From Harmothoe impar (taxonomy: Eukaryota > Annelida > Polychaeta > Phyllodocida > Polynoidae), in the NCBI GenBank assembly GCA_947462335.1, contig OX381706.1, positions 13,678,784 to 13,742,783 on the forward strand: DNA of 64,000 nt, read 5' to 3'. The position numbers and the translations under genes are program-made. The notes under the pieces were generated by a model. That model saw nothing but the letters and a program-made list of their open reading frames with translations. It made no database searches and was not told the DNA's origin. Shown here piece after piece: positions 23,792-36,760 of this stretch. Within the stretch, counting starts at the first letter, position 1. Each line of letters starts with the position of its first letter.

Positions 23792-25312
23792 TAACCTCCA
23801 TGCTCTCCACACAGACACCTATATACCAATTCACAGCAAGATAACACTTGAGTTCATTCCCCGTTTCATTCTTTGCACTCCCCAGTCCCTCCCTAAATGT
23901 TGTCTGCCTCCCTGCCTACCTGTTTCCGTACCTCCCTGGGTGCCTCCCTGCCCTCCAATCAATTCATCCTGTCTCCTATGCTGATTTCAGTTGAATTTTC
24001 TCATTTATTTTCTGCATGCAGGAGACTTTGTATGCATTAGTTCATGTATCTGTTATCTTTTCTACACAAGCCAAAGTAGTTACTCTCATGACCCTTCTCC
24101 ATCTCCTCCCCATTACTGTCCGCCACTGCCCAGCCTGACATATTATATCCATATCTCATTGGGCATTTCCCTTTCGGATACCCCAATACACATATCACTT
24201 CAGTTATCATGCACAGGACCAATAGCCTTCTGTCCCCTTTTCCTGTAAAGGTGTCTCCACTTTTTTTCCTTTCCTCATACCTCATCTTTCACTGCCTGTC
24301 ACTCTCCTCTGTGACGACCCCTCAACCTGCCCCTATCCGCAGTGGGGCCATTATCTTATAGCGGGACGAGACCCTATGAGATCTCATAGATCATCGGGAG
24401 TAGACGGTTATAGCCAGGAGTAGGTGGCACCCCTAGTGTTGGGGTCCTGTACTGCAGGAAGAGCACTTTTGGAAGTAATGCAGCAGGGACTGAGGGGTTT
24501 AGGAGGGGAGTACATAGGATGTTATTGTTTGCATTTATTGCAATAGGGTTGCATTAATGCTAAACATCTGGGTGGATATCAACCCTGATTACCATGATCA
24601 CTGAAAGCTAATTTGGCAATAAATTATTGACCTCCGGCAATTTACCGATATGATAGTTTTGAAACTGATGTAGAAATAAGTAAAAGGTACTATTCAAGCA
24701 AATATGGAAAATGGTACAAAGAAAACCAATTTTCCTGGAGTCAGTACTTATCTACAACTCAAGACAGCTCCAGACCCAGGCACCAATATGCTAAAAATAT
24801 ATTCCCTGATGGAGGAGAAGATGATGCACAGCACTGCCCTCATATTACTTGGTTCATATCATCAAGCATCTACATAAAATTAGATTCCAAGTGAGACAGA
24901 GTCCAAATCTAAGACCCATATTGGACTATTTTGGACAAAAATAAAGGCTAGTGGTCTGTAATATGAACAGACTGGCTAGATAACATTCCCTACTGCAAAT
25001 CCGTATAAAATACCTTGAGGTCCGCAGAGGGTGGGGCAGGGTAAGATGAAGTAGGGTGGGAGAGGCCATATGGCTCCTGGGTGAGAGGTGCATTAGGATG
25101 ATCCCCAACACAACCTCTATGGGAATCTAGATCAACCTCACTGAGTCTCCAGCCTGCATTGAATAACCCTATCCATCTCCCCAACCAGACTGCCAATAGT
25201 AATGCCAAAGAAGAACATCCTACACTGATACTGTGGTACTGGTAGGGGGTGGGGATCTGTGAGTGCTGGACAGGAATTACCTGTTAGGGTTCTGATAAGA
25301 ACAGAAGAGCGA

Positions 25313-25348
25313 GTCCAGGAGAATGATATATATATCATTCTCCAGGAC
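25313..25348. repeat. Perfect 36-bp palindrome
   Basis: Two 18-nt arms starting GTCCAGGAGAATGATATA meet with no spacer. The paralogous site near 43230 has only the left arm, so the palindrome is either lost there or formed here. Confidence 0.9.
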
Positions 25349-25479
25349 TTGCTTTTATGATGATATGATGACTTTTTGACCAGGTAAATTGCCATCTAAA
25401 GGAGAAATGAGAGAAAATTATCCCCCCAATCTAATAAGTAATCAGATAACATTCTGCAGCATATCTTTTTCAGTTTCTT

Positions 25480-28200
25480 TCGCATAGTTAATGACTAACA
25501 GCTTTACAAAAACTATTCATCTCTATTATAATTTAATTTTGAGTTGTTAGTCTAAGGTATTCTTGAATTAATATATGAACACTTTGGTGACACATTGAAA
25601 CTTCATGCATGTGCTCGCACAGAAAAATCTCATAAAAAAAGTTAATTATTCACTGTGTCTACTCAATCTCATTGATTCATTTTAGCACTAGAATCATCGT
25701 CTTTTTGGTTTTGATTATCCATAATTAGCTAACATTAAGTTACTCATCTGTCTTCCGGCCACTTCCCCTCCAAATGCTAATCTAGTTTTTGATTTACTCA
25801 CCCTTTCAGCGCTCGATGGAGGCCAGCTTGAGCCGTAAATGCCTCGGGACCCTTGTTCAGGAGGTGGAAATGGATCCATTGGACTGCTACATTGACTAAT
25901 CAATGAGAGGCTGCAGCTTTAATACCCCTGGGCTGGGCTCTGTAGCACTCTGTGCCTTTTTAATAAGGCTGGCAGCACTTGGGAATGTCAACTGAAATAA
26001 ATATGTGCTTCCTAATGAGATGCCAATGTCAACCTGCAAGCAGACTGCTGTCACATCAGTCTAGAAAGTACTGAGTCAAATAAACAGACTAAATAAAGCA
26101 ATGCTGCACTCTGCAACTCAGTCAACCATCAGAGCGTAAGAGGTTCCACACCTACTATTTTAGTATTTATTGGTGCTACCCTGTGTGACTCAGTTAACCA
26201 ACATCTCTTGGTGCTACACTGTGTGTCTCAGTTAAACAGTGTAACTCAGATATATTAATACCAAAGTGACCTGTTTAAGCACCCTTGCATTTATAAATTT
26301 CAATCCCCTGTTACCCCCTGTGCTTATATAGAGACATGCGCTTATATAAGCCCCTTTAAAGAAAGATTTTAGCCTTCAGAGGGGTTCTAGACCTTCCCTT
26401 AAATGAGACCTGTGCTTATTTAAGACCCCTGCACTTAAATGGGCCATTACAGTATGTTTTCTTGGTTTGAAATGTTATAAGTTTGAATTGCAAGTTGTGA
26501 ATACCCTTTCTGGTGTGAATATGGCCACTAGACACTAGTCTAGGATAAGGGACTTCCTTGACTGATCAAAAGGACCAAGACTAAATATACTGAAAGTTTC
26601 TGTATATGTATAGATTCATGTTTTGGAAGCACTATTTGATGAGCTATAATATCTGTTGCACTATGTGGATGCTATAGATTGCAGGTTTCTATTTCCTAGC
26701 ACAACAATGTTAGCACTTTGATATTTATTCCTGCACCAGAGTGCATTTAACTGTTAAGATTTTTAAACTACAAGAATGCAATTAAATCTCATAATAAGAT
26801 AATTTATTATCACATTTATAGTGTTCATATTCAATTTCCAGGACCCCTTCTGTTAGCCTGCCCTGCCTAGAAAATGGAGAAGCACTGATGGAAGGGCATG
26901 GAAATCTCAGCCTTATTGCCCTGAACAGAACCAACCCAACCAAGCTACCATCAGTGCTGATTTAGACTGCTGTATCTTGCAGGTATTTTACGAGTTGCAA
27001 TAGAGCACACTAGTAGCAGTCGAAAATGTCAATTAGGTAGAAGCATGGCCGGTCTCCGACCCATGCGCTGCCAACCTGTAGGTCTATTCATGGTGCCATG
27101 ACGGCCGCTATACAGCAGACTGACTGCACACACCACCCCTCCTGTAGACTACAATGTAATGCTTATGTAACTCCAGGTGGTGCTGATTTGTTGTAATGGC
27201 CATTGACATACCACCATCTTTGTTTCATTAAAAATGAAAATTCAGACATTTGTAAGCAGTTATTTCTCTGTTTTTGCTGATTGACCCTGCCATTCTCTCA
27301 CAGAAGTTGTCACTTTAACATGAACTACCCACACTTCTTTTTTTTTACCTGGTAACATATTATCAATTCCTTCATCAATCTATTCATTCTCAAGTGATTT
27401 GCAAATTTAGACCAATGCAATATAAATCATCAAAAAAAATTATCTCATGTCTTTCCAAGGTTGCTGCATAGTTGACTCTCTATGCATTGCAATGCTGCCT
27501 GGAGTGTGCAGGCACTGTCAGTAGACTCTGCCCTGGTCTCTGATATAGAGCTGAATGTAGGCAGGAAATGTGTTCACGCTTTGCTGCACGTGGAAGGGGT
27601 TGTGTGAAGACTGATCTGTTACTTTCACACATGAATGGGCGTGTGGTTTAGAGATGCTTTGCTGCTGAATATAAATGGGGATGGTTGGTTAACTGAATTG
27701 TTGCTGTTTTGCCACCGTGCATGTTCTAGTCGATGATGCGTAGCCCCTATATTGAACTCTGAAGGTACTAATGTAATTTATTAGGCAAGTATCCAACCTC
27801 TATGTGAAATAAAGGATTTGTTATCTATCCCATTATCTTATCTTCACATTAACTCTAAAGATATGGTACTCATTTCAAAACTATCATTGAATTGCTATCA
27901 TAAATGAATTCAGATGCTCATTACTAAGGACTGAGAGTGAGGGTTGGTCAGCACAAAGACTGAGTCTAATCACAAAGCACTGCCAGACTCACCACCACCG
28001 GAAGCTGATACTGTCTCCAATCACCAGCACAGCATGCTGATACAGACCTCTGTATGATTGGGACCAGACAGAGTTATGACATCTCACACACATAACCTAC
28101 AGAATGCTATAAACTTGCCATAACATCAGCCCCATTTATAGCATCTATTGATACTGCCAGGGGAATACATAGGAACTCTGCCAGTTACTGGGAATAATCT
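25480..28200 (+). repeat. Segmental duplication block A, copy 2
   Basis: Start of tandem unit 2. Corresponds to 6395-9880 minus the three copy-1 insertions. Its left 250 bp (25480-25700) match 43560-43790, showing that the unit boundary lies left of where copy 1 begins to align. Confidence 0.9.
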
Positions 28201-28205
28201 ATAAT

Positions 28206-28767
28206 CAGGTCTAAGCAATGACCAGGAAATGACCCCGCAAAAACTAATGAAGCCGGGGCCATTTCTCTCCATGCCTCCCTCCAAATTACCCCCCACCCCT
28301 CCCACCTATCAAGGTGTGAATGCTCAAGGCATGTTCATTTTTGGGGCTGCCTAACCCCTCTGCTTGTTATGTAATCCCATTGAATACACCTTCCTCTAGT
28401 CCTTTCTGGTGTGTTAGTAAAGAATACACATAAAAATATAATCTAAAATTCAGTTTTCTCAGCTGCTATACTTCTGGTACCAAAGTTCTCCTGGATTTTA
28501 CTAGATTATATTGTGGTTCTACTGATGGGGTGCTTTTTTTCTGTCACAAATTTGGCACACCAGTCACATTTGCATTCTTCTGAGAATAGAGAGCTACTCT
28601 CTCCCATGCTTGATGCAAGTATTTAGTATACTAATTAGAAAAATCAATGGGAGATATTTTGAAATACTAAATTGCTAATTCCACAATGGCCTCATTAGCC
28701 AGGGTGAAAAATGACTACAGGTTCAAAAGTCGCTGGCATAGTCATTTTAGGGAGTTGCCAGCACCTG
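28206..28767 (-). mobile_element. Inverted relative of the 8155-8829 element, 5-bp duplication ATAAT
   Basis: Reverse-strand sequence runs from CAGGTGCTGGCAACTCC (right edge) to GCTTAGACCTG (left edge), as in 8155-8829 but about 110 bp shorter. Flanked by ATAAT on both sides (28201-28205, 28768-28772). Two independent insertions with 5-bp duplications fix the element's ends. Confidence 0.85.
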
Positions 28768-28779
28768 ATAATCACCCAT

Positions 28780-31700
28780 AAGGTATCCCAGTATATTCAT
28801 AAAAACGTGACATACAATTAAGTATTGCTGTGTTTATTTGGAGGGGAGAGAAAGTCTGCTAGGTGATGCTCCATGATTTCATAACCCCTGACTATATATG
28901 GATTAGTTCTGAGTGATTCAAGGCTTCCAAGGTAAGACACCAATGCATGCTCTCCCAGCTACTATTCTGCATCAAAGGCCTCACTCAAATAAACATACAT
29001 CATCCAGGAATGCAAAGTGGGAATTTTGAGAGAATAATGAGATGAAATAATTGTTTTGTTTTATGTTTCTCATAGTGTCATTATCATGCATATGCACAAC
29101 CTGTCACCTGCTCTACTCATTCCTGGTCTTGGGTCACGTCAGATGTTCATGATCAAAACCAATCTTGGAGATGTTGATCAAATTTGTGTCCCTTATTGGC
29201 CTCCATACAAGGTCTCAGACAGAGCAACTCCCCGTCACAAGTAAGGGTGAACACTAACTTCAATCAAGGTCTGGAGGCTTATAGTGGTAGGCAAGACTCC
29301 TATATCCCTATAGTCCTACTCGCCTAATCTAAATCTATAAAAGACACTGAGAAGACCCGAATTGTTACCATTTATGGCTATATTACATTCAGCTGCATTA
29401 TGCAGACAAGCAGCTGATGTCCAAATACCTGAAATGAATTACGATGACAACTATGAATTCACTAAACTGTGAGAACCCATGTGCACTCCCTACCCCCTAG
29501 TTATATTCTATAATACAGCTCACATCCTTGGGTTGCTCTGCTCTTGACAGATTTGACAGGGAACCTGATAGCATCTTTAACTGCCTGAGCAGCAATTGCT
29601 TTCATCCCTGTGGGCCGAGGCTGCAGGGCTTAGGGGAGTTCTTTATTTTGTCACATCCAGATGCTGATATGTGAGCTGACAGGGTCGCTGATTTATTGAA
29701 ATAGGTCAACTCTATAGTTGGACTTCCATGATATAAGCAGGTCATGTAAAGGAGGAGTAGGGTAAGGCAGTGTAGAGAAGGAAAGGGCAGACATAAGTAG
29801 AATAGGGAAAAGCACACCTGAATGGATGAATGAGAGGCAATACTGTTTGAGTGCAGTGGTGGAGAGGAGAGGCGATAGATGGATTTCTGGACATTGAGAT
29901 GAGCAATAGAAGTGGCTGAGGAGCGCCTATAGGTACGAGGGGTCTGTAATCTGTGTTCTGCCTGAGGTGTGGTGCGTGTTATCATCAGGCGAGTGACCAG
30001 GGATGTATTGGTTATGACCTGGGCAGTGTCTGGGTCGCATTCTGCTGCTGTTGGCTGCCGCTGTTGATACTTTAGCTGCTGGTACCTATGTGTTGAGCTA
30101 CAATGCCTTTTCTACTCTAGGTTCATACATGCCAATTGTTTATTCTAGGCATAGTCTAGATATTCTGCCCATGACCATATCATTGGTTCATATTATGGTT
30201 TTATTACTATCATTAAGTGTAGTAGAATAATTATATCACACAAAACCCAACCATTAAGTGTCTTGGTTCAATTTTACACTTTATCTTTCATTGTAACTGT
30301 GTACTATTACTAGTACACTAGTCCCAATGTAATGTTTACTGTATGCATTGGACAATGTATGCCCAATGAATCTGACTCCTTCTATAACCAGTCCCCCCCC
30401 CATTGCAAAGTGGGAAACCTTTAAATAATTGTTTTCTGTTGCAGAATGGGCCATCCCCTTTCACATACACATACTGACCTCCTGTCCAGACTGCCACAAA
30501 ACCAATTGCTATGATGCAAAGCGTGGATGTTTCCTGTGTCATATCACCCTACTGAACAGAATCAAAAACCAGGTGAAGGAGGGTGTGATCCAATACCGGG
30601 TTACTCTGAGTCTGAAGAGGGCTGCCGCTAGAGACCTCCAGACAGAATCAGTGGGGAATGGGTGAGCCTGGTGGTCTAATAGGGATAGCACATGCAACCT
30701 CTACATTGCAGTGCACACCTACCTGCTATACCCTATTCAGAATGACAGTATGTAATTGCATTGCAGGCATCAGATATGAATGTAATAGGCATCCAGACCT
30801 GAGGTCAGTAACCCTAGCAGAAACCCCCTCCCTCCCCCTACTAACCCTTCCTACACTGTAAAAAGAATTCCATTAAAATAACTGAGATTCACTGGCACCA
30901 CTAGGTGCCGGACTTTCAGTGTAAAAATAACAATCACTGTTTTTTCAAGTCTGGCGCCTAGTGGTGTCAGTGAATCGCCGTTATTGGTAATACGGAACAT
31001 CACTGTCATTTTAATGCCTAAACAGTGCCTAAACAATGGTATTTTGTGAAATTTAATTCATTCATTCCAGTATTTTTCGGTTCATTTATCCCCCTATACC
31101 TCACTCCATGTTCAATATGGCTGCATGCCAAATTTGGTACCATGTCATATCATCTTAGTGTCAAGACTTGAGGACTTGTCATTAGGATTTAGTCTATGAG
31201 AGTCTTATAGAATGCTTCATGACACATTGTAATGCCAGTCTATGAGTTGAAGTCCCTCTAGGATGGCTACAGAGCAAACCTTACAGCTGTGTATATGTAT
31301 ATTTTTCTTATCACCACAAAAATAGTGTTCAAAGCAGACATGAAAATCTTCTTATAGACCAAACTGCCACCTGGTGAGATAAAACTGAACATCAATTAAA
31401 CATATACTGGATTACAGATATTCAAGGTAAAATCAATTGACTTTACACTGCCTCACCGTAATCACATTTACGATGATCCACTGTAAAATTTTACAATGAT
31501 CATAATTATGTAAATTCAACGGAAGATTTTTACAAGACTTAGTTTTACCGTAAATGAATAAACTGTGTTTCACCATACTGGATTACAGATATTCAAGGTA
31601 AAATTGATTGACTTTACACTGCCTCATCGTAATCACATTTACAATGATACACTGTAGAATTTTACATTGATTCTTTGTATATTCAGGGAATACTTTTACG

Positions 31701-32190
31701 GTGTACAGCGCTCTCTCCAACCCCTCTTTACCGCCCCACTACATTTCAGCAATAATAATTTCATTCAATTTTATATCCATTCGCATTTTCATCCATATGG
31801 GTCTATTTCTGGTGCTCAGAAGATTTACAAGCTGCTCAGAAGATTTACTTTCTAGCTAATGATTTAACAACAATCTCAGCTGACCAACTTCTTATTGCTT
31901 CTTGCTTCCCTTTCCCTCCCCTCATCCCTTCTCTCCTCTGCCTATAATCTTTAATTGGCTTTAGTGCCACTGGTGACTCCCCCTAGGGACAACTTACACA
32001 CCTAACTGCTGCTGTTAAACCCGGTCCCGGGTCCACTTTGGACAATTGGCTGTCATTATCAAGCCCCTGCTGCCCTTGGTTCGCTGATCCATGAGCGGTT
32101 TGAACTGCTCCCATTACAATAAATTACACAGAGACAGGCTGAGCAACTCCTCCCTCTGGTATGGAGGCCCAGTGGGACAAGCCTTGTTTT
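28780..32190 (+). repeat. Block B, copy 2
   Basis: Aligns with 14040-16350, plus the insertion 30854-31703. Includes the 200-bp sub-segment (29500-29700) and the 270-bp segment (31880-32185). Non-coding. Confidence 0.88.
30854..31703. mobile_element. TA-flanked 850-bp inverted-repeat element
   Basis: Starts CACTGTAAAAAGAATTCC after TA (30852-30853); the other end reverse-complements to CACCGTAAAAGTATTCCC with TA at 31704-31705. The paralogous block B1 has one TA (15836-15837), the empty site. The interior holds a repeated 100-bp stretch (about 31400-31490 and 31577-31670). No transposase frame. Confidence 0.88.
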
Positions 32191-32561
32191 GAGACATCAT
32201 ACTGAGTAAATATTATATTGCTAATTTTAGATGAATGGTCTAGTATTTCCAAGCATGGGGCAGGAATATCAGTTCAAATAGAAAAAAATAAAAACTTACT
32301 AGTTAGTATGTGTGTAGGCTCAGAGTACTCAACCATGGAGATAGTACTACCACCTATCTAGAAATACCTTACACGACTAAGCAGTGATGAAAATTGGAAG
32401 CTTAAGAACCAGATATACTGAGTGTCATATGTCTATTTTTGAACCACTGGCTAAGCCAGCTTGGTCAGATTTGACCATTGTACATTTTTTAGCATTTCTC
32501 CGGGGGTATAGCAGAGACCAAATCTTCTGTAGTCACTAGTATCCACCATAGTCATAGTGAC

Positions 32562-32651
32562 CTAATTAGATCTCTGGTGCGGCTCATAGGATCGGCCTAA
32601 ACTCGGGGTGCTGCTTATACGTGAGTTAGGCTTATACGCGAGGTTTTACAG
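32562..32651. mobile_element. Truncated 'CCGTAAAACC' MITE
   Basis: Only the right 90 bp remain, ending 'cgcgaggttttacag'. The homologous full copy is 16781-17004, so a deletion removed the left half after the unit duplicated. Confidence 0.8.
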
Positions 32652-34124
32652 TAGATGATGTTATGATAAATCATCCAGTATTTGGGAGTGAATAATAATG
32701 TTTAATAACAGCTGGATTAACAATTGCAAAAACTGTAATATGAAAACTCACTTGCTGTCCTATCATAACCCATATGCACTCCAGAGTCCTATATTAGTGA
32801 TATGCCAAAACCCCTTCATCTCGTTGGGTTGCTCTGTCTATGATGGGTTGGACAGAGATGATGGTGGCATCTCTAACTGCCTGAGCTGGATTTGCCGTCT
32901 TCCCTACAGGCTGAGGCTTGGGGGATAGGGGAGTTCTTCATCGTGTCATGCCCACATGTGGCTGTCAAGAGTGGCTGATTTATAGAAATGGGAAATTGTC
33001 ACCATAGTTAGATCTCCACCAAATATTGCCCATCTCAAATGTAACGTTAATCCATGACGGAATGACTGACCGTTAGTAACCATCAGATATCAAGTGGGAC
33101 TGCTGTGGGACTGCTGTGGGACTGTCATCATATGTTTCTGACCTAGAAATTTGAGAAAATGATCCACACGACGTATCAAAGCACTACTTAGGTAGGCTAC
33201 AGGTCAAGGGAATTACTATGAACAGGAGCACTTTCTAACACATTGTACACTAACCCTACATTCCATGCACATATCAATAGTAGGCTGCCAAGATCAATAA
33301 AGATATGGTAAATGTGGAAAGGTGAAAAGTAACACTAGCAGTATTATACTGACAACCATTTGATTTATTTTTGTTTCAGTTACCATAAATTAATAAATTG
33401 AAGCTGCCTGCTACTTAGGGTGGCTCAGATGTCCTTGTGAGCCCAGCAGACCAACTTTTTGTGGGTACCTTAGGGACAGCTTTACAAGGAGGCGTGGCTG
33501 CCTGTATTTCCTGTCTTTATACACATGTATAGCTGCAGTCTACTTTCTTGCTCTACGATGCAAAGTACTTCATACATAACCCCATGACCCTAGATATCTG
33601 CTTGATGTACCCTAGGTGAAAGGAATTGCAATGATTATGACCCTAGTTCAAATCACCTTCTAGCGTATGGCTAGTATAAGGTCACTAGTGTGTAGAATTG
33701 ACCGATGGATGCATTATCCAAAACTATTATAGTATGACATTAAATGGGGTACACACATTTTTGTATTGAATAAGCCTTCCCAGCTAACAAAAAAAACGTT
33801 TTCCTAACGTTGGGAAACGTTTTCCTAACGTTTGCAAAAACGTTTATGAAACGTTTATAAAACGTTAAAACGTTGACACAAAAAAACGTTTGCAAAAAAA
33901 CGTTTGCAAAACGTTTTTTGTAGAACCTCTGGAAAATGTTTGCAAATGGTTTGCAAAAGTTTGCAAAAGGTTTGGGTATAATCTTTTGCATACGACTTTT
34001 ATTGACTATTAAAAGCCTCATTGAGAACCGAACCCAGGGGGATGTTGGTAGAATGAGGTACAGAGGGTAAATTGAAGGGTTCAAGGGTGAAGAGAAACCA
34101 GGTTGGTGTAGGATAGCCCTTAAT

Positions 34125-34394
34125 AGGGACCTTTAGCAACCACGTAAAAGCTCATTAAACGCAGACATATCCTATGCCTTCAGCGCTGCTACCCAACGTA
34201 GCTCATTAAATGCAGATCTAGCAGTGCGAAAAGTATAGGCTACGTCTGTGTTTAATAGGGACCCTTAGCAACCATGTAAAAGCTCATTAAACTCAGCAGT
34301 GCTGAAAGCATAGGATTTTTCTGGGTTAAATGAGCTACATCGGGTTTGATAAAGGTCCCTAATGAGCTACACCGTAGTTGGTAAAGGTCCCTGA
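34125..34394. mobile_element. MITE with AGGGACCTTTAGC ends, copy 1
   Basis: Left 'agggacctttagcaacc' and right 'ggtaaaggtccct' are inverted. The interior has several 'gctcattaaacgcag' and 'aatgagctac' words in opposite orientations, so it is a multi-arm fold-back. Nested in the 3.35-kb element. Confidence 0.7.
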
Positions 34395-34618
34395 TATGTA
34401 CCAGTTAGGCAGTTTAAAAAAGTGGTTTCTCATCACCATGGTCTGAGAAATCTGACGAAGCAGGCTTTTTTTTCCCTTTTTCATTTTTTTACTCGCAGGC
34501 TAAAATGTATAGCATAATTTGCGTTTTTTGGGACTAAAAGTCAATTTTAATTGGTTAAGAAGAGGCGGATCCAGGGAGGGCACAGCACTGTTACATCTAT
34601 GTTTTATAAGCTACCCAA

Positions 34619-34715
34619 TAGGGACCTTTAGCATACCTAACATAGACTTAGGCTATACTTTAAGCACTGATAGATCCGCGTTTAATGAGCTACGTTGGGT
34701 TTGCTAAAGGTCCCT
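34619..34715. mobile_element. MITE with GGGACCTTTAGC ends, copy 2
   Basis: About 97 bp running from 'gggacctttagcatacc' to its inverted form 'gggtttgctaaaggtccc'. Short relative of 34125-34394. Confidence 0.75.
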
Positions 34716-35663
34716 ACTATAAGGACCATCCTACACCAACCTGGTTTCTCTTCCATGTCTCTCCCTTCCCCTTCACCCTTGAACCCTTCAATTTACCCTC
34801 TGTTCCTCATTCTACCAACGTCCTCCTTAGCTCAGTATAGTTGGGGAGCCAGTCTTGGAGCCTGGGGAAGAGCTGACATGGAAACCAATACTTGGTATGA
34901 GTAGTGGACTAAGGTAATTTGAGGGTGCTGATTCCATTTATGCCATGTGTGAAATGATATCTAGGTCGGAACAAGGTCAAAATTAAGGTCAAAGGTCGCG
35001 TTTTCGATTGTATAGTTTAATATGTAAAGGGTACATACACTTTGAAACAAATACCATATCTAAAGGCTAATCTGTTATAGAGTGTATGTGTGTCAGGCCA
35101 TTGGCAAATGCGGGGGGGGGGGGAACGGCCCTTGCCCCCCTCCCCCCCAAAAAAAGGGAAAAAAGGGGAAGAAGAGAAAAGAGAGAAAAAAAGAGAAGAG
35201 ACAGGAAGGGAAGAAGATACACAGCAGCCTATTTTGGTGCAGTATAAAACATTTTCACTGGGGGCTGAGGGCCCCTGAGAGGGGGATGAGGGTCCCATCA
35301 AATTCAGAAATTTCAAGAAGATCATAGAAGCCTTTTCCCTTAAAAAGGGGGAGTTTCTAACCCAAATTATAGAGGTTGGAGTTTTAATATGTGTTGTGCC
35401 AAAATGCCTGCGAATACACCATTTCATTTAACTTTCTTCAGATGACGATATTAAAAGAGTTTTCTGTGATTGGGATTGGGGCCAATCAAGTTTCACCTGC
35501 TGCTGCAGCAGATGCATCTGCTATGCCTCTTATATATACGGTTTGTTTGGCTGTGCTGTGTACCTGAGGTACAATAGATTACTAGTGGGCCTAATTGAGT
35601 AATTACACAAAGTTACAGAGACCACAACTCAATTATTCATTCTGTACCTCAAGTGCACAGTAC

Positions 35664-35867
35664 TCACCTACTGTACCCCAGGTACACACTGGCCGTTTAG
35701 CTACTGTACCTGAGGTACACAGTGGTTGCCCTAGCTACTGTACCTGAGGTACACAGTGGTTGCCCTAGCTACTGTACCTGAGGTACACAGTGGTTGCCTA
35801 GCTACTGTACCTGAGGTACACAGTGGTTGCCTAGCTACTGTACCTGAGGTACACAGTGGTTGCCCAT
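35664..35867. repeat. Tandem repeat of 32-34 bp with palindromic core, about 6 copies
   Basis: Each unit is 'tagctactgtacctgaggtacacagtggttgcc' or a near copy. The core CTGTACCTGAGGTACACAG is close to a perfect inverted repeat, so every unit can fold. Confidence 0.85.
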
Positions 35868-35898
35868 GTCATACTACCCTGTGGGCACAAAATCCTGT

Positions 35899-35954
35899 TC
35901 AACATTGAATCAACATTGAATCAACATTGAATTAACATTGAATCAACATTGACA
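35899..35954. repeat. 11-bp tandem repeat x5
   Basis: Five copies of TCAACATTGAA, one with a base change, inside the 3.35-kb element. Confidence 0.85.
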
Positions 35955-36307
35955 ACAATTATACCCCGTGTACCTGAAGTTGCCTATTATTGAGTTGACC
36001 TGAGATAAGCTGCTTCTAGCTTCTTTCTCAATTATAATATGACTTTGAACGTGACCTTGACCTAAGTATCCAGTAGGAGAGTATGATAATATATTAGAAG
36101 ATAAATCCCCTATCTACTATAGCTTTGGTATTTAGATGGAACTGCGTGTACCTAGTCATAAATCGAATTGTGACCTTTGACCTTAGATTTGACCTTGTTC
36201 CGACCTAGATACAGCTTTACACATGGCAGAATCGGATTCAGCACCCTCAAATTACCCTAATCCAAAACATATCAAGTATTGGTCACCATGTCAGGTCAAA
36301 GTTAAAT

Positions 36308-36480
36308 AATGGCATTCGGTCTGCTTGGATCCCCAACTAGTAGGGCGAGCCTCGAATTCCCAATCTGCAGATCCTGGGTTCCGTTCCCACTGTGGCATTT
36401 TAATGGTCAATAACAGTTGTATGCAAAAGGTAAAACTTTTGACCCTTCTTGAGAGTGGAGGGGGGGCTAAAATATTATGG
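36308..36480 (+). mobile_element. Degenerate tRNA-derived SINE
   Basis: A T-arm-like stretch GTTCCGTTCCCAC and an upstream box-A-like region are followed by 'gacccttcttgagagtgg...ctaaaatattatggc'. The reverse complement of that tail appears after the SINE head at 47360, so the tail is a shared module. Low certainty on exact limits. Confidence 0.45.
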
Positions 36481-36502
36481 CACTTTTTAGAGGGGCCATG
36501 CA

Positions 36503-36760
36503 CGAGGACATGGCGAGAGAGGGGACATGGCAAGAGATGGGACATGGCAAGAGATGGGACATGGTGAGGGTGAGGACATGGCAAGAGAGAGGACATGGCG
36601 AGATGGGGACGTTTTTTGAGAGTGGAGGGGGGTTAAAATATTATGGCAATTTTAGAGGGGCCATGTATGAGGACATGGCGAGAGAGGGGACATGGCGACA
36701 GTGAGGACATGGCAAGAGAGGGGACATGGCAAGAGTGGGGACATGGCGAGAGAGGGGACA
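36503..36760 (+). repeat. GGGACATGGCGAGAGA minisatellite
   Basis: About fifteen variants of a 15-18 bp unit 'gaggacatggcgagaga/ggggacatggcaagaga', split by a copy of the 'gagtggaggggggttaaaatattatggc' module (36615-36650). Confidence 0.85.

Larger units (their letters stand above)
20770..25440 (+). repeat. Block D, copy 1
   Basis: Aligns with 38780-43400 over almost its whole length, including purine-rich stretch 21005-21210 and the four-copy segment 22800-23430. Copy 1 has the extra MITE 23430-23791. The stretch 24300-24540 looks well conserved, but its reverse frame is interrupted by a stop here. No gene. Confidence 0.9.

Noticed and set aside
35017..35427. Reverse-strand frame of 136 codons
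   Set aside because: Spans a G-run/A-run low-complexity stretch inside a non-autonomous element; composition-driven.
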